64,000 nt of DNA from Leptobrachium leishanense (GCA_009667805.1 CM019064.1:113868328-113932327), one strand, 5' to 3'; counted from the first letter of the stretch, positions 32,763 through 45,300 are shown. The notes: a model not told the origin generated them from the letters alone. Numbers and translations: made by a program.

Positions 32763-33204
32763 CCCCTTCACTACCAATAGATTTTTTTCCAAAAAACAAA
32801 CACGGCCAGGAACCATTTTTTTTGGAAAATAATTTTTAATTAATTGTACAGTAAAAAATATCTGGGAATATTCCCAGTGTATTTCTTACCGTAATAGTCT
32901 ACTCGGTAGGCAGATGGCCAAACGGAGTTACTGCAGTTCTGAGCTTTGTGCATAATCAGCTGCAGAAAAGGCTGTAAGAGACATTTCCAGGCTGGTTTTA
33001 AAAAGTGTTAGCACCTTAAGCATCATGTCCATGGTGTTAAACCTTGGGGGCACCTTCTGGAGCCCAAATGCAAACAAAATTTCTTTGCAAAAAAAAATAA
33101 TCATTTGCAATGTTACAGCATAGCTCAAGAGCGTGTTAACCTGATCTCAGGCTGCTGTATCTGCTACTGCAGATCCTGTATACGCGATCATTGTAGTGAA
33201 GGGG
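32763..33204 (-). mobile_element. Third TTAA family, copy 2
   Basis: TTAA at 32,759-32,762 and 33,205-33,208. It is the reverse orientation of copy 1, starting CCCCTTCACTACCAATAG and ending GTAGTGAAGGGG. The GATATC-rich end has been replaced by ATACGCGATC. Confidence 0.75.
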
Positions 33205-33216
33205 TTAAAATATTTA

Positions 33217-33362
33217 CAATTCTTTATAAGGCTCCAGCATATTCTGCTGCGTTGCACAACGGGTAGGACAAAACAAACAAAAAAATAATAAACAGGTTTG
33301 ACACACAGAGAACAACGGGAAATGATGACCCTGCTCAAGTGAGCTTACAATCTAAGAGAATA
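33217..33362 (-). mobile_element. L2-type LINE, 3' end
   Basis: On the minus strand: TTAGATTGTAAGCTCACTTG, AGCAGGGTCATC, GTTGTGCAACGCAGCAGAAT, ATGCTGGAGCCTTATAAAG. This is the usual order of an L2-type 3' untranslated region, of a different subfamily from that at 59,440. Confidence 0.7.
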
Positions 33363-35240
33363 ATAAAATATTGTAGTTTTTTCGTTTTTGTTTTGCTTTA
33401 GGGATTTCACCTCAGCACTATGATAGTGACGGAAACTGAGAGGACTTTGAGTTCTGCTTGCCATGGTATGCCGAAGCAGAAGGAAAAAATAGGAAATATT
33501 AGGGGACTATTCAAGAAAAAAGTTGATGTTGCTTTGCTTTACGAGCTGGCATTTAATAAGGACCAATTTCCCCAGAGCTTCAATGCTTCATAACCCTAGC
33601 CCCCAAACCTAAAATAAGCACTTTCACGTTTTAAGGGAATAAAGTCCACGAAGGATAAAGAAAATGAAATAATGTTTATGTCACTTACTGACAAAACTGT
33701 GCTTGACTTATTCTCCTCTTTATAATCATTATAACACAATTGTTCCAGCAAAGTTTTTCTCTAAGTTCTTTAAAAGAGAAAGAAAAATATTTAATTCCAG
33801 CAGTACAGAAAATTTCTGGCAGCAGGGCAGTAAATATACCATTTAATAACATGGCTGGTACTCATTTTAATTTTGTCATCCCTGACTCATTGTAGCTTTT
33901 TCCTCCCTGAAAAGGATGCATCTCCCTTCCGACCGCAGAAAAATGTGAAACACTATTCAACCCTTTCCTGATAAAGTGGAATATAAGGTATAACAGCTCT
34001 GCAAGGAAGTTTGATCATTTCCACTTGGAAGGCTGCCTGACGACTGGCATTTTCATGTGACTGAGTCAGAGCTGTGGAGGAAGTCACAATTTGGAATGTT
34101 CTTCTATACCGTGGGTCATATGGAAGAAATTATGCTGGTAAAGATGTAACTAAGAGAATGTTCACATGGTTTCCATGTGGGTGCATTTCAAAACATTCCA
34201 ATATACTCAATGAATCTCTTATATTATTTTGAACATATTTAAAACATAAGAAAATGTCGAGTTATTTAGCTTCATATACATTTGTGAAATTTGAGAAATA
34301 TTGGCTCCAGCTTTAAAGCTGTAAAGTGCTGGACAAAAACATTTTTGCTCTAGTGTTTATTACTCTGTACTCTAAAACACTAGCTATATGTGATCTGTAA
34401 ATAGCTGTGGCAATTTTTTTTCCAGTGATAGCAACCTCATGCACTTAACCCTTTGTGTGTCAGCGAGAATATGTCTTGTAGTCAAGACAATTTAGGACAT
34501 TGAATGTGTTAAATGGCCATACATAGAAACCAGAATATAGGTTTATGAGAGTACTGAAAACAGGCAACGGCATAAGTGACCTGCACTTTGGTGAGTCCCC
34601 GATCAGATAAGGTTTTAGCTCAATGGTGCCATTACAGACAAGACATTTCCATATGCAAATCATACTGCAATCATCTAGAAAGTGTGGCCAGAACTGAAAT
34701 GCCAAAGAAGTCTCCTCTGAACGAGAGCTACAGCAACCCGTGAAGATCAATTTGGCCTTGTAAAGCCTCACTAGGAGGGTATGGCTCATACCTCTCTAGG
34801 CACCGCGAGGATAGGCTTCACACCTGGATTACAGTGTAGACCCATACATATTATATCAGGTTAAGTGATACAAAAGACTAAAATAGCTTATGGTCAGACA
34901 GTTTTCCAAACTAATCACTTTCAATGCCTATTTGCTCCTGGTGTAAGTGCTGAGTTAGCATTACACAAGAAGAAAACTTGAAGTTGTGAGTTGCTAATTT
35001 TAAATAAAGAAACCCTTTTCTGTCATAAAACAGTAAAGTGTACAGTGCTTTGAGACACTAATGTTTTATGTAGCTTGTTACAATAGTATCATTCTCTTAC
35101 AACCCTAGTTCTCTCCACCATAATGACAGTTTTTAGACTATTGGGGGGGGTTCCCATTGATTATAAAAGCACGTCATGCAATTTATCACTTCATAAATTT
35201 TTTTCCTAATATATTTTACTATATAAAAAACTAAAGAGGT
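33363..35240. other. No gene recognised
   Basis: About 1.9 kb of anonymous sequence with little repeat character. CTTAACCCTTTGTGTGTCAG near 34,445 recalls a TTAA-element end, but I see no partner end. Confidence 0.4.
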
Positions 35241-36636
35241 AATTCACTAACCTCCAAATTGGCCCAAGAACTGCACTGGACGGTGACTTTCACCGTCTGA
35301 TGCAATTTCGGGGCAATTCGTCAAATAATGGTGAACTGACAGCAAAATCTGGTGTAATTTGGCAGCACCGAAATTGCACCATCGAAGACTATCGTGTCTT
35401 CTAGTCACAGAATGCCGAACTGCACAGAAATTCCGGCGAAATGCCCTGATTTTCAGTGTTTCAGTTGGACAGGTCCCATAGGTTAAACAGAATCCCATAG
35501 GATTCAATGTAAAATCATAATCAGGGTTATTCAAAGAGATCCGAATTGTGGCCGAAAGGTAGCCGAAAGGTAGCCGCAGTGAAATTCAGCGTATGGTTAC
35601 CTTTCCAAGCCATTCATCTATTCAGAGAGCAGGCAGTTCGCCAAATGTTGGCAAATGTTGGCGAATTGCCTGCACATACGATGCCTGTTCGTTGCCTGTT
35701 CGAGGGCAGTGAAATCCCCATAGAGAAGCAATGCTTCGTCTATTCAGAGAACAAAAACCAGCAGTGAAAAGTTGCCGAATTTCCCTGCTGTTCGGTGGTT
35801 TCATTCAACAGGTTTATTCAAGTGATTCCCATAGGCTTCAATGTTAAAAATATTCCTGTTTTAATTAAATATCTAATAAACCATTGATAATATTCTGCAG
35901 TAAAAAGTCTCTTTATGTATAGATATTTAGGATCTTTTAGGCATTTTCTGTATTTTTTCACGAAATTTTTTTGTCGGTTTTTTTAAATAGTTTTTTCTTT
36001 TTTCTGTAACAGCCCTTTTTATTATCATTCATTGGATCTTATATGTAAATTTCAGACATTTTCGTTCTGTAGTTTCTTTGGAAACAGCGTTTCACTTTTC
36101 AAACATTCAAGCGTACTGTTTTTTCTTTTTCACTCCATTCGTCTGCGGTGATGGCTTTTTCTGCTCGGCACTGTGATCGGCGGCTGCTCGGGTTTCTCCG
36201 GCGTGTTCGGTGGGGTTAATCCAGATGTTTTTGCGGGTTTTGGTGTGCGTTCGCCGGGTTTTGCAGTGAGTGTTCAGCGGCAGCTTTTCCCTGCACTATG
36301 ACGGCCCTGTGGTGCTTGCTGAATACACTGCAGGGTCGACCGAAATGGGATCGCCAAATCGCACTGAATTGAAGAGAACGAAAAGTCACCGAACGTGCGG
36401 TGACTTTTCGATTCTCTTTGAATAACCCTGTATATCTTTAATTTATTTTAAAGACAGTTTATTCTTTTTCAACAATAATCCTTTTTATTTTTTAGAACAT
36501 CTTTTTGTAGGTCACCTTTGGCGACTCCAAAATATGGTTGACCACTCACTAAACAGTGAACACACTGTATTTTTGGTGAAATGGAATCACTGAAAGGCAA
36601 CGAAATGGGCCAAAATGCAATAGACCCTTTAATTTA
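35241..36636. mobile_element. Older foldback relative, split by copy B
   Basis: Left part 35,241-35,521 (GGTAATTCACTAACCTCC, GACGGTGACTTTCACCGTC) and right part 36,431-36,636 (GGCAACGAAATGGGCC) are parts of one diverged foldback-type element. The insertion of copy B between them shows it is older. Confidence 0.5.
35522..36430 (+). mobile_element. Foldback element copy B
   Basis: Ends CAGGGTTATTCAAAGAGATC and GAATCTCTTTGAATAACCCTG (each read towards its end). Full-length at 909 bp. Inside: GGCAGTTCGCCAAATG, GAGGGCAGTGAAATCCCCAT, ATATCTAATAAACC, then the CGAAAAGTCACCGAACG hairpin next to the right end. No coding frame. Confidence 0.85.
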
Positions 36637-36705
36637 ACTTCAAAATGATACATAAATCTCATTTCCAATATACTTTCACTTTTATAAATATTACAGGCGT
36701 AAAGG

Positions 36706-37302
36706 GGTTATTCACTAAGCACCATTGATATTTTGCAATATAGCAGATTTAATTACGTGAATTTCGGTGACCCACAGTGGATCTACAACATGAAACTACA
36801 GTGATTTGACTATATAGTGAAGCTATCAAAGTTCACCATAGTGTTGACTATTCTTTCTACCATAGTTCCTGCCGAAATGGTTCACTGTAGTTCTTAGCAT
36901 TGTTTTCAGCCTAGTTTTCAACATCGTTTACCCTGTAATTTCTGCTGAGGTTGTGCAGCATAGCGTTCACCACTGCTACACCAGTGTTTCAGTCTATAAG
37001 CTATTCAGTGATGGTTTTTACCATGGTTTTCAATGACGGTCTTCACTGAATTCACTGAAGAACGTCATTTTAAAAATCAACAAAATATATTCACCGGTGT
37101 TCCAAACTATGGCAAATGGAGAATACAACCAGTTTACTGCTTTAACAGAAGAATAACGGGGCTATTGTTGACTTCTGACCGCATCAGCTATGCCTGCCAT
37201 TGTAGAAATGTGTTATTTTTGATAGTCAAAATTCTCCACAGTTGCAACAATGGTGATTTTTACTGTTGTTTGCAACAACAGTGCTTAAAGAATAATCCCT
37301 CA
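36706..37302. mobile_element. Possible MITE with GGGTTATTC ends
   Basis: GGGGTTATTCACTAAGCACC at the left and AAAGAATAATCCC at the right are loosely complementary. The body repeats short variants of TTCACCATAGT and CTATGGT. It recalls the foldback family in its ends only. Confidence 0.45.
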
Positions 37303-38573
37303 CAGGTTAGTAGACCTGCCTCTATGTGTTAGATGAAATATCAATGAGATTGGGACATTGAGTAAAAGAACCTTTTGTTGTGACATACCCTTTTAAATTT
37401 CCTCTTACGCATCCCAGGGAATGGTCTAACGTCTCCTGTGTGGTTCACATTATTTCTTAACGCCTTAGTTTGAAAAGCTAGCAACAGACATGACATCACC
37501 AAACTTTTGCCCTAGATTCTTTTAATTGCATTGCTAATGCTCAACATTTCAGCATTTCTGTCTGAAATATGTTATGGAGTAGTTATACTGAAACAGAAAA
37601 AGTCTGTGTTCGTATTTATATTCATCGCTAAAATTATTTTGAATGCATTTCATAAATGACATTTAAAGTACATTCACATACGCTTTCAAAGGAGCAAAAT
37701 AAGCCTAATGATTTGCCAGTTGATGTCAGACTTTAGCAGTAAATTCTTCCCAAGGTTTTTCATTTAATTCTTTTTATTTCTAGTAAAATATAGTAAAAAA
37801 AAAAATTTCTATTGATTCCTTTGCCCTGATCTTTAATGTACATGCACTAAAAGCATTGTAAGTACATACTGCCATGTTCACAGGGCTGGCACAACTATAA
37901 GGCAGTTGGGGGCCACAGAATTTGAGACTATGTAGCAGCAAACAGTGCCAAACCATTGTGCCGGTGCTGATTGGCCATTTGAATAAAAAATCCTTTACTC
38001 ATCTCTTGCCCAACAGTACAAAGAACCATGTGATCCATTGCCGTCTCTCACAGCTAGCAGGATGGTTCCCAGTGTCGTCCTCTGGATTCCATGAGAGGAT
38101 ACCAGTGGCAGCCATTGTTTTTTAGCCAATCAGTTGTAACAGCATTGGTATAAGGGAGCTGATAATGGTTACCGTTTCATACCAAATTCTGCCATTATCA
38201 GCTCCCTATTACCAGCTCAAATGGAATCGTACCATCTTGCTTTCCATTCTTTACCCATTATTGGTGTCGTACAAATCAAACATACAAAACAGACACTAAA
38301 TTGAAATGTATGCAGAAGATTTTTAATAAAATTATAACTAGGGATGCAGCGATATTAATTTTTACAACAGGGTACGGGCACCGATTCTGTTTCATGTACT
38401 GATACATATTACCAATACTTTTATTTAAAGTTATGTGACCGCTTTCCAATAAACAATTTAGGATTTTGGTGAAAGCCTGTCCAGTTTATGTTCATATTGA
38501 AATGTATGGGCAGATACCCCATTTACCCACTGCAAATGACTGCACACACCCTGACCACACACACAGACACCAG
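37303..38573. other. No gene recognised
   Basis: Anonymous sequence. Around 38,150-38,210, GGGAGCTGATAATGG is followed by CCATTATCAGCTCCC, a hairpin with 15-base arms. Confidence 0.4.
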
Positions 38574-38710
38574 TCCTCAGATACACACACATGCACACAC
38601 ACACACCAGACCTCTAATATGCACACACACCAGACCTCGGATGCATACATATACACACATCCCAGACCTCAGACAAGTGTGTGTGTGTGTGTGTGTATGT
38701 ATGTATACAC
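38574..38710. repeat. (CA)n/(TG)n-rich tract
   Basis: Interrupted CACACA runs (38,581-38,660) are followed by TGTGTGTG and TATGTATG (38,677-38,705). The reading frames across it are simple-sequence artefacts. Confidence 0.85.
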
Positions 38711-38837
38711 ACGCACATATCCCAGATCTCCGACACAGGGGCCAGCTGGCAGAATGCACTAACAGTATTCTGGCAGGCCCCCATGGCTGGATGCATTCCA
38801 GCAAGTGGTCTAAAGCATCTGAGGGTTGTAATGTGAC

Positions 38838-39693
38838 TGTAACGATTGGTGCCCACTTGGGCCATCATGGTGGCGAGGAATAAGGAGTGTAGCCCTTTAG
38901 GCAGGTGAGCTGCTGACTTGATACAGAACAGATCAATAATACAGATTCCAGGGCTATGCAGGAACCAGACTGAGACACAAGGGACAGGAGGGACAAGAAG
39001 AAATCTAAAGGGATCCCTATGCTGGGAATGATTTCTATCTAGGAAACCCTCACAAAGGTTAACAGAGCAAGGTGGGCAAGAAGGCCGAGGGTTAACAAAA
39101 CAGACAAAACTCCTATACTGTAGAGGTCCTTGTATTTTGGCCTCTGAGTATACTAAACTAAGACAAACCAGATACATAAAACATGAAACATACGAATGGT
39201 CATAACAAGCAGAGGTTGGCAACTGAACTGGCATACAATAATACAGGGAACAGGCAATAGAGCGGTCCAGGGAACACACTAAAGTCATACACAGGAAGGG
39301 TTCTCAGCCAGGCCAGGTCAGTAACAAGATATCAGAATACAGAGTGTTAGGAACTAGAAAGAGAATGTCCAGAAAAGAAAGCCAAGAGTCAAAACCAGAA
39401 TATACGAGACTTGAAGCTTATCAGCAACGCGTGAATAAGGGATCAGGGACCATGAACATGTCACATGAATCAGAACCACCATGGAACTCTACAAACGTCA
39501 ATGAGGCTCTGTACTGCTGGGATATATATAGGGAGTGGGTCTGTGTGATTGGGCCATGACCCCAGACCAGGAGATCACAACAGAACCCCAGATCAGCCCC
39601 AGACAGTACAGCCAAACACACAGGGAAGAACAGACAAGGAGGCCCTTCACCACCAGGGGACGTGGCCAAAACCAGGGAAAAATAAATGTGACA
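38838..39693 (-). mobile_element. Solo LTR
   Basis: The 856-bp segment is bordered by GTGAC on both sides (38,833-38,837 and 39,694-39,698), a 5-bp target duplication. On the minus strand it starts TGTCACATTTATTTTTCCC and ends CCAATCGTTACA, so it has TG...CA ends. There is no internal region, hence a solo LTR left by recombination. Gypsy-type is likely but unproven. A TATATATA stretch (39,523-39,532) could be promoter-derived. Confidence 0.7.
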
Positions 39694-39698
39694 GTGAC

Positions 39699-40802
39699 TT
39701 CTCTGGTGCCACTGATACCAATACTGGTATCAGTATCAGCGCATTCCTAATTATAACAGTAATATAGTCAATGAAGGAACATATTTGTGGTTTAAATGTC
39801 TACAGTAAGTTATACTTGCAAATGAGAGAAATCTCAATCTATTCTTCCTGTAAAATACTTCCTGCAAATAAATAAATATATTGGTAGTAATTTCCATAAA
39901 TGTGCAAATGCCATCAACACTATAAAGATGCAAGGCCGTGCTCAGAGCCAGGCATAGAATTCATATAATCGTGTGGGAGTAAGCAAGGTAGAAAATACTT
40001 TCTAGTCGGCATATTAAGCCGATGCTTATGATTGTAGACAAGTTGAGTATTTAATGACAGCTGCATTCTAATGGATTGAGTCAAAGTGGACATTTTTTAT
40101 AAGAGTTTAGAACTACAAAGGACAGCGGAAAGTAGAGTTATATGTCCTTGAAATGCACCAGCATTGCATCCATACAGAGGAGATAAGAACACTTGGCCAT
40201 CAAGTGAAAGCTTAGAAATATATGTACAACATTGAACTAACAGTTATGAATATTGAATGATTAGATAATGTGATTAAAACAATAGAGTTATGAAAGCTTT
40301 CTTCTTCAGGTTAACTCATGTAGATTGCACTTGTTAATTATTTTTAAATTGACAGTTAAACACAATTATGTTATTCAATTGATGTCTCCAATGAAACATG
40401 TATGACTCATAACCTTGTATGGTATATCAACAGCTGTAATCAAATGGATGAAGTCATAGTGACCATTTGTTATGGTTTATGAAAGAGTTTTCTTGTAAGT
40501 CCAGCTGGCTTAAATTGCATACATTTTAACAAGGACTTGTGCGGGATAAAGCAACATGCCCCTGAAATGCCCTGTGTGTCCAACATCTGTGTTGCTGATG
40601 TTAATGGACAAGAGAAGAGGACATAATCTGTCTGGTTTTACTACAAGCAACAGGTTTCTGACAAGAACCTGGTTTCGGATGGGGTTTTATTTCACCTTTT
40701 ATTTGTGCTGGTGAAAATCCTTTCATGGGTTACTGTGCCATGGCACCCAGTTACTAGTATCAGTAGATCTGTATTGTTGATGTGCAATCAAAATGCCTAC
40801 AG
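39699..40802. other. No gene recognised; LINE 3' fragment at 39,820-39,885
   Basis: GAGAGAAATCTCAATCTATT and CTTCCTGTAAAATACTTCC near 39,826 match the 3' end of the LINE at 55,575. The rest is anonymous. Confidence 0.45.
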
Positions 40803-40981
40803 CAGTGTTTCCCAAACCTGTCCTCAAGTACCCCTAACAGGCCAGGTTTGCCATATATCAGAAGCACAGCACAGGTGATACGATTTGCTGCTCAGTGATT
40901 ACAGGATTCAGTCTGCATTTCTCCAAGGTGATCCTTAAAAACTGGCCTGTTAGGGGAACTTGAACAGGGTTGGGGAACACT
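40803..40981. mobile_element. hAT-like MITE
   Basis: CAGTGTTTCCCAAACCTGTC and GGGTTGGGGAACACT are its ends. The body is shared with the copies at 55,205 and 63,493 (CACAGGTGATACGATTTGC, TCAGTCTGCATTTCTCC). Confidence 0.8.
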
Positions 40982-41486
40982 TACCGTAGTTACTGAATTA
41001 ACCCCATAGTGACAAGGTGGTTTTACCATTGTCAATCGGAAAGTATGCACTACTGTTTTGACGTTTCTGCGCTGTTTGTGTTTAGGTCTAATTTTCCTCT
41101 TACTTGTTTATTTGACCCACAGATATTATATACCATTATATACCATTCTTCTCGCCATTAAATGGACTTTCGAAAGATACCATTATTTCCATCATATCTT
41201 ATAATTTACTGTAAAATAATTATGAAATGTGATGAAAAAAATGGAAAAAACACACTTTTACTAATTTTAATCCCCAAAATCTACAACCTCCAAAAAAGAC
41301 CCTAGCTAAATAGTTTCAAAATTGTGTCCTGAAATTAGAAATACCCAAATTTTACATGTTTTTGCTTTTTAGACCCTTCACTGCTGAGCCATTTCACCTC
41401 TGTGTGCTGAGCTCATTTTGACTGATTTTATTACATCTTATATAATATATGTCTTATATCCCCCCAGACAATGTTTTTTTTAAAAA

Positions 41487-41977
41487 CAGAAGGATATAGA
41501 CATCTTAGAGAGAGTTCAGATGAAGGGCTACTAAAATGGTGTACGGCTTGAAGGAGAAAAGTTACCAGGAAAGGCTTAATGATCTTAACATGTACAGCTT
41601 GGAAAAAAGACGAGACAGAGGAGATATGATAGAAACATTTAAATACGTAAAGGGAATCCACAAGGTAGAGGAAGGGAGTATATTTAAAAGGAAACAAAGT
41701 AGCAAAACAAGAGGACATAGTCTTAGATTAGAGGGGCAAAGGTTTAAAAGTAACATCAGGAAGCATTATTTTACTGAGAGGGTGGTGGATACATGGAACA
41801 GCCTTCCAGTTGAAGTGGTAGAGGCCAAAACAGTAATTGAATTTAAGCAAGCATGGGATAGGCATAAGGCTATCCTAAACAAAAGATAAATCCAGGTAAA
41901 GTATCCATGTAATTGGGCAGACTAGATGGGCCGAAAGGTTCTTATCTGCCGACATTTTTCTATGTTTCTATGTTTCT
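41487..41977 (+). mobile_element. CR1-type LINE, 3' fragment
   Basis: The sequence begins inside the reverse-transcriptase C-terminus and ends with the TTCTATGTTTCTATG tail. It interrupts an A/T run of the composite TTAA element. Confidence 0.85.
41490..41889 (+). pseudogene. CR1 reverse-transcriptase C-terminal remnant
   Basis: The frame from 41,536 encodes MVYGLKEKSYQERLNDLNMY and then HYFTERVVDTWNSLPVEVVE, nearly identical to the end of the CR1 protein at 1697-2218. A frame break lies just upstream (KDIDILERVQ followed by a stop). There is no catalytic part. The tail ends KAILNKR, as in the other copy. Confidence 0.85.
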
Positions 41978-42549
41978 AAAACACATTTTTTTTACTTTTA
42001 AACCAAACCTAGTCATGTTTGGTATCATTGGAAAGGCCATGATCAGGCCTTTCCAAAGATACCAACCGTGATCATGTTGACAAAACATGACCCTCTATCC
42101 GGAACCAAAGGATCCCCCTAGCTCCACTTGGCAGCTAGGGGGCTAACTGGCCGACTGACGTCATCGCACATACGGCGATGAGGTCAGTAGGTGGGGGTGA
42201 CCTGGAGGCTTGACTGGCATCCAAGATGTCAGCCACTTCCGATAGCGAATCGTAATTTGGCACCTAAGGGGTTAAACAGAGGCACCGCTGGAAAGGGCGG
42301 ACTCTGCCCTCTCTTTTTTTTCTACATGCAGTCGTTGGGGAGGGAGAGGGGTCCAAAGGACCTTCCCCCTCACTTTTTAGATTTCCCTGCAGGAGCATGG
42401 CGCTGACATCATTGCAATTACCGGGGCCCATAAACCTGTCGTGCTGGCTTCAAGGAAGCCAGACAGACGTGGGACCCTGGTCAGAGAGGTGAGTATAGGG
42501 AGGGAGGGGGGTTGAAGGACCATAACGTACATAGTACAGCCTTGGTCCT

Positions 42550-42815
42550 TAGGCCGCGGTCAAACGAGCACACTAGGTGCACCCTTACTGACATGCCTTC
42601 TGCGGCTGTCACAGTGTTGTGACGCTTTGACTGGGCTGGTCACACGCTGTATGCGCGCACGAGTTACAAGCGCATGTGCAGAAAGCCTCCCTGTCAAAAC
42701 ACTAGACACACGTTGGACATAGAAGGATCGAGCCTTGCAGCACTGAGCACACTAACTGTGCTCAGCGAGGTGGCCGGATGGGCCACTAGACGTAGCTATT
42801 CTAGACGTAGCCATT
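42550..42815. mobile_element. Possible Harbinger MITE remnant
   Basis: TTAGGCCGCGGTCAAACGAG resembles the Harbinger end GGCTAGGGTCAGACGAGCG. I cannot identify a matching right end; TTCTAGACGTAGCC near 42,800 is a candidate. Confidence 0.35.
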
Positions 42816-43091
42816 TAGGAGGGAGAGGAGTCCAAAGAACCCCCCTCCCCTTTCAGGTTCCCCCTGCAGGCGCAGGGGAATGCCTGAAAATGACATCATT
42901 GCGCATGTCAATTGCTGGGGCCCATAAAAACATCAGGAAAGTCAGTCCGGCATGAGTCCCTGGCCAGAGAGGTGACTATAGGGAGGGAGGGGGGGGGTTA
43001 AAAGACCACAATGTACATAGTACGTCCTTGGTCCTTAAAGGGAATTTTCCCCAGGACATACTATCTACATCCGTGGTCCTTAAGGGGTTAA

Positions 43092-43822
43092 ATTAGAGCC
43101 TGTCAAGATGGGGTACATTGATGCAGTGACATGTGCAAGCAACATATGATCATATATTTGTGAGCTAATCCCTAGTTAGATGGTTTTATGGATTTAAAAC
43201 CCTTAAAAATTGAATTTAAATGTTTGATTTTCCTTGTGTGCTATAAATTTATATCTATATACATATGTATATAAATATACTGAAGAGGATACATAAAAAA
43301 CTAGATCCGTATTGCAGATGTGAAATGAAAATATCTACAGGATTAATTTAAATATTTGAAAAAAAAATATTGCATAAAATGTAAAGGTTTATTAATTAAG
43401 GTACTCTATATTTCATTCCGCTTTAAACTGTCAGGGCTTGATTACATACCTAAGGCTAACTAATAGGGCTAACTGTGGCGCGTGGATAAGTAAGCATTAA
43501 CGTCAGGATAAGTGACTTTAACGCATGCCCCCATATTAATTCCAAACGCTAATCAGGGTAAAAATCCATTAGCGCATTGGTGATTGTGCTAGCTTGTGTG
43601 AGCTTACTGTACTTTTGCGCTCCCCATGTTAAGTATAGGATGCATATTCAGTAATTAGCGTTAGGATAAGTAAGGTATTACAAATTCCTAGCGCTAATTA
43701 CCGCAGTGATTGGTTAAATGGATTTTTACTGTCACCCAAAAGCTGGTGCTAAATGATTCCACTTTTAAGAACTATTTTGCACCAGCAAAACCCCCAATAA
43801 ATCCTAAGCACACAGACACACA
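43092..43822. other. No gene recognised
   Basis: Anonymous sequence. From 43,435 to 43,800 short motifs such as TTAGCGCTA/TAGCGC recur, suggesting a decayed repeat. Confidence 0.35.
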
Positions 43823-44749
43823 CAGGGTTATTCAAAGAGCTCCGAATTGCTTGAGAAAGGTAACCGAACATTGAAAATCAGCGTTCGGTTACCTTTCTTG
43901 GCCATTCGGCTATCCAGAGAGCAGGCAATTCGCCAAATCTTGGTGAATTGCCTGCACATACGGTGCCTGTTCGGTGCCTGTTCGAGGGCAGTGAAATCCC
44001 CATGAAAATGCACTGCTTCGGCTATTCAGAGAATACAAACCAGCAGTGAAAGGTTCCCCTAATGCCCTGCCATTCGGTGGTTTAATTCGGCAAATTTATT
44101 CAGGAGAATCCCATAGGCTTCAATGTTAAAAATATTCCTGTTTTAATTCAATATCTAATAAACCGTTCATTATAAAATTCTGCAGTAAAGAGTCTATTTA
44201 TTTATAGATTTTTAGGATCTTTTAAGCATTTTTCTGAATTTGTTTTTTTTTAAAAGTCCGATTTTTTTAAAAAAAATTTAACTTTTCTTATTTTTTCTGT
44301 AACAGCCCTCTTTATTATCATTCCCTGGACCTCATATGTAAATTTCAGACATTTTCGCTCAGTACTTTCTTTGCAAACAGTGTTTCACTTTTCAAACATT
44401 CATGCAAACTGTTTTCCTAATTTATTCACTTCGCTCTGTCTGCGGTCTCGGCTTTTTCGGCTTTTTCCGGCGGCTTCGCTGCGTGTGATCAGCTCCTGCT
44501 CGGTTTTTTCTGTGGTTTTCGGCAGGTTAATACAAATGTTTTTGTGGGTTTTCGGCGTGCATTCGCTGGGTTTTGCGGTTTGTTTTCGTCGGGTTTGCGG
44601 CATCTTTTCCCTGCAGTTCGGGGACTCTGTGGTGTTTGCTGAATACACCGCAGGGTCACCGAAATGGGATCGGCAAAAGGAACCGAATTGAAGAGAACGA
44701 AAAGTCACCGAACGTGCGGTGACTTTTCGAATCTCTTTGAATAACCCTG
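43823..44749 (+). mobile_element. Foldback element copy C
   Basis: Ends CAGGGTTATTCAAAGAGC and TCTCTTTGAATAACCCTG. 927 bp, same order as copy B. Two internal hairpins stand out: GTAACCGAACATTGAAAATC.. next to the left end and CGAAAAGTCACCG/CGGTGACTTTTCG next to the right end. No coding frame. Confidence 0.88.
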
Positions 44750-44956
44750 ATAGTCATTGACATACACAGCTATATACACACTCGCACACATACAAATATG
44801 TAGCTATATGCACACCCATATAAACACCAGATAATTACACATTCACAGATATACACACACAGAGGCTTGGACTTAACGTAGAGGTATATAGATCTTGTGT
44901 GTATGCAGCAAATAATTATGTTAAATCAACTACAGAGTATAGATACATAGAAGTTA

Positions 44957-45300
44957 ACCCCTTCGCTTCCCATATGTTGAACTAATTATGACCCTTTCTT
45001 GCTCATGACATTTAAAACATATTTGAAGTCAGGCTTTATTGTAGGACCCAGACAACTTGTGTATCATTTTTTTCATCAGATTCAAAATATATAATTGCAA
45101 TGTGAATATGCCATGTTACATCAGAATGCCATATCAAAATACACATAAATAAAAATGGAATTTCTACTCATATTTCAGTCATATTTTCAGTTCACCATGA
45201 AAATATATTTTCCCACATGTTATCATCCAAACCTTTGTGGTAATATATTTCACAGGGTACCCTTTTTAAAAATAAAATGTAGAAGTGGAGAACCTGGTAC
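44957..45300 (+). mobile_element. Decayed TTAA element
   Basis: TTAACCCCTTCGCTTCCC is a TTAA-element end, and the following text (TTTAAAACATATTTGAAGTC, GACCCAGACAACTTGTG) resembles the AT-rich end of the element at 27,294. No second end found. Confidence 0.45.

Larger units (their letters stand above)
41002..43087. mobile_element. Large composite TTAA element
   Basis: TTAA at 40,998-41,001 and 43,088-43,091; ends CCCCATAGTGAC and GTCCTTAAGGGG. Order: left arm of the first type (to 41,370), inner second-type unit (41,372 to about 42,272, with a CR1 fragment at 41,487-41,977), then the first-type right arm. A Harbinger-like end lies at 42,550. The segment 42,338-42,535 is repeated at about 42,818-43,042. 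Hairpins (CTGACGTCATCGCAC.. near 42,155; CATCCAAGATG near 42,220) are present but decayed. Confidence 0.7.

Noticed and set aside
38488..39288. Long overlapping frames on both strands
   Set aside because: They run across the CA/TG tract and the solo LTR and have no domain.
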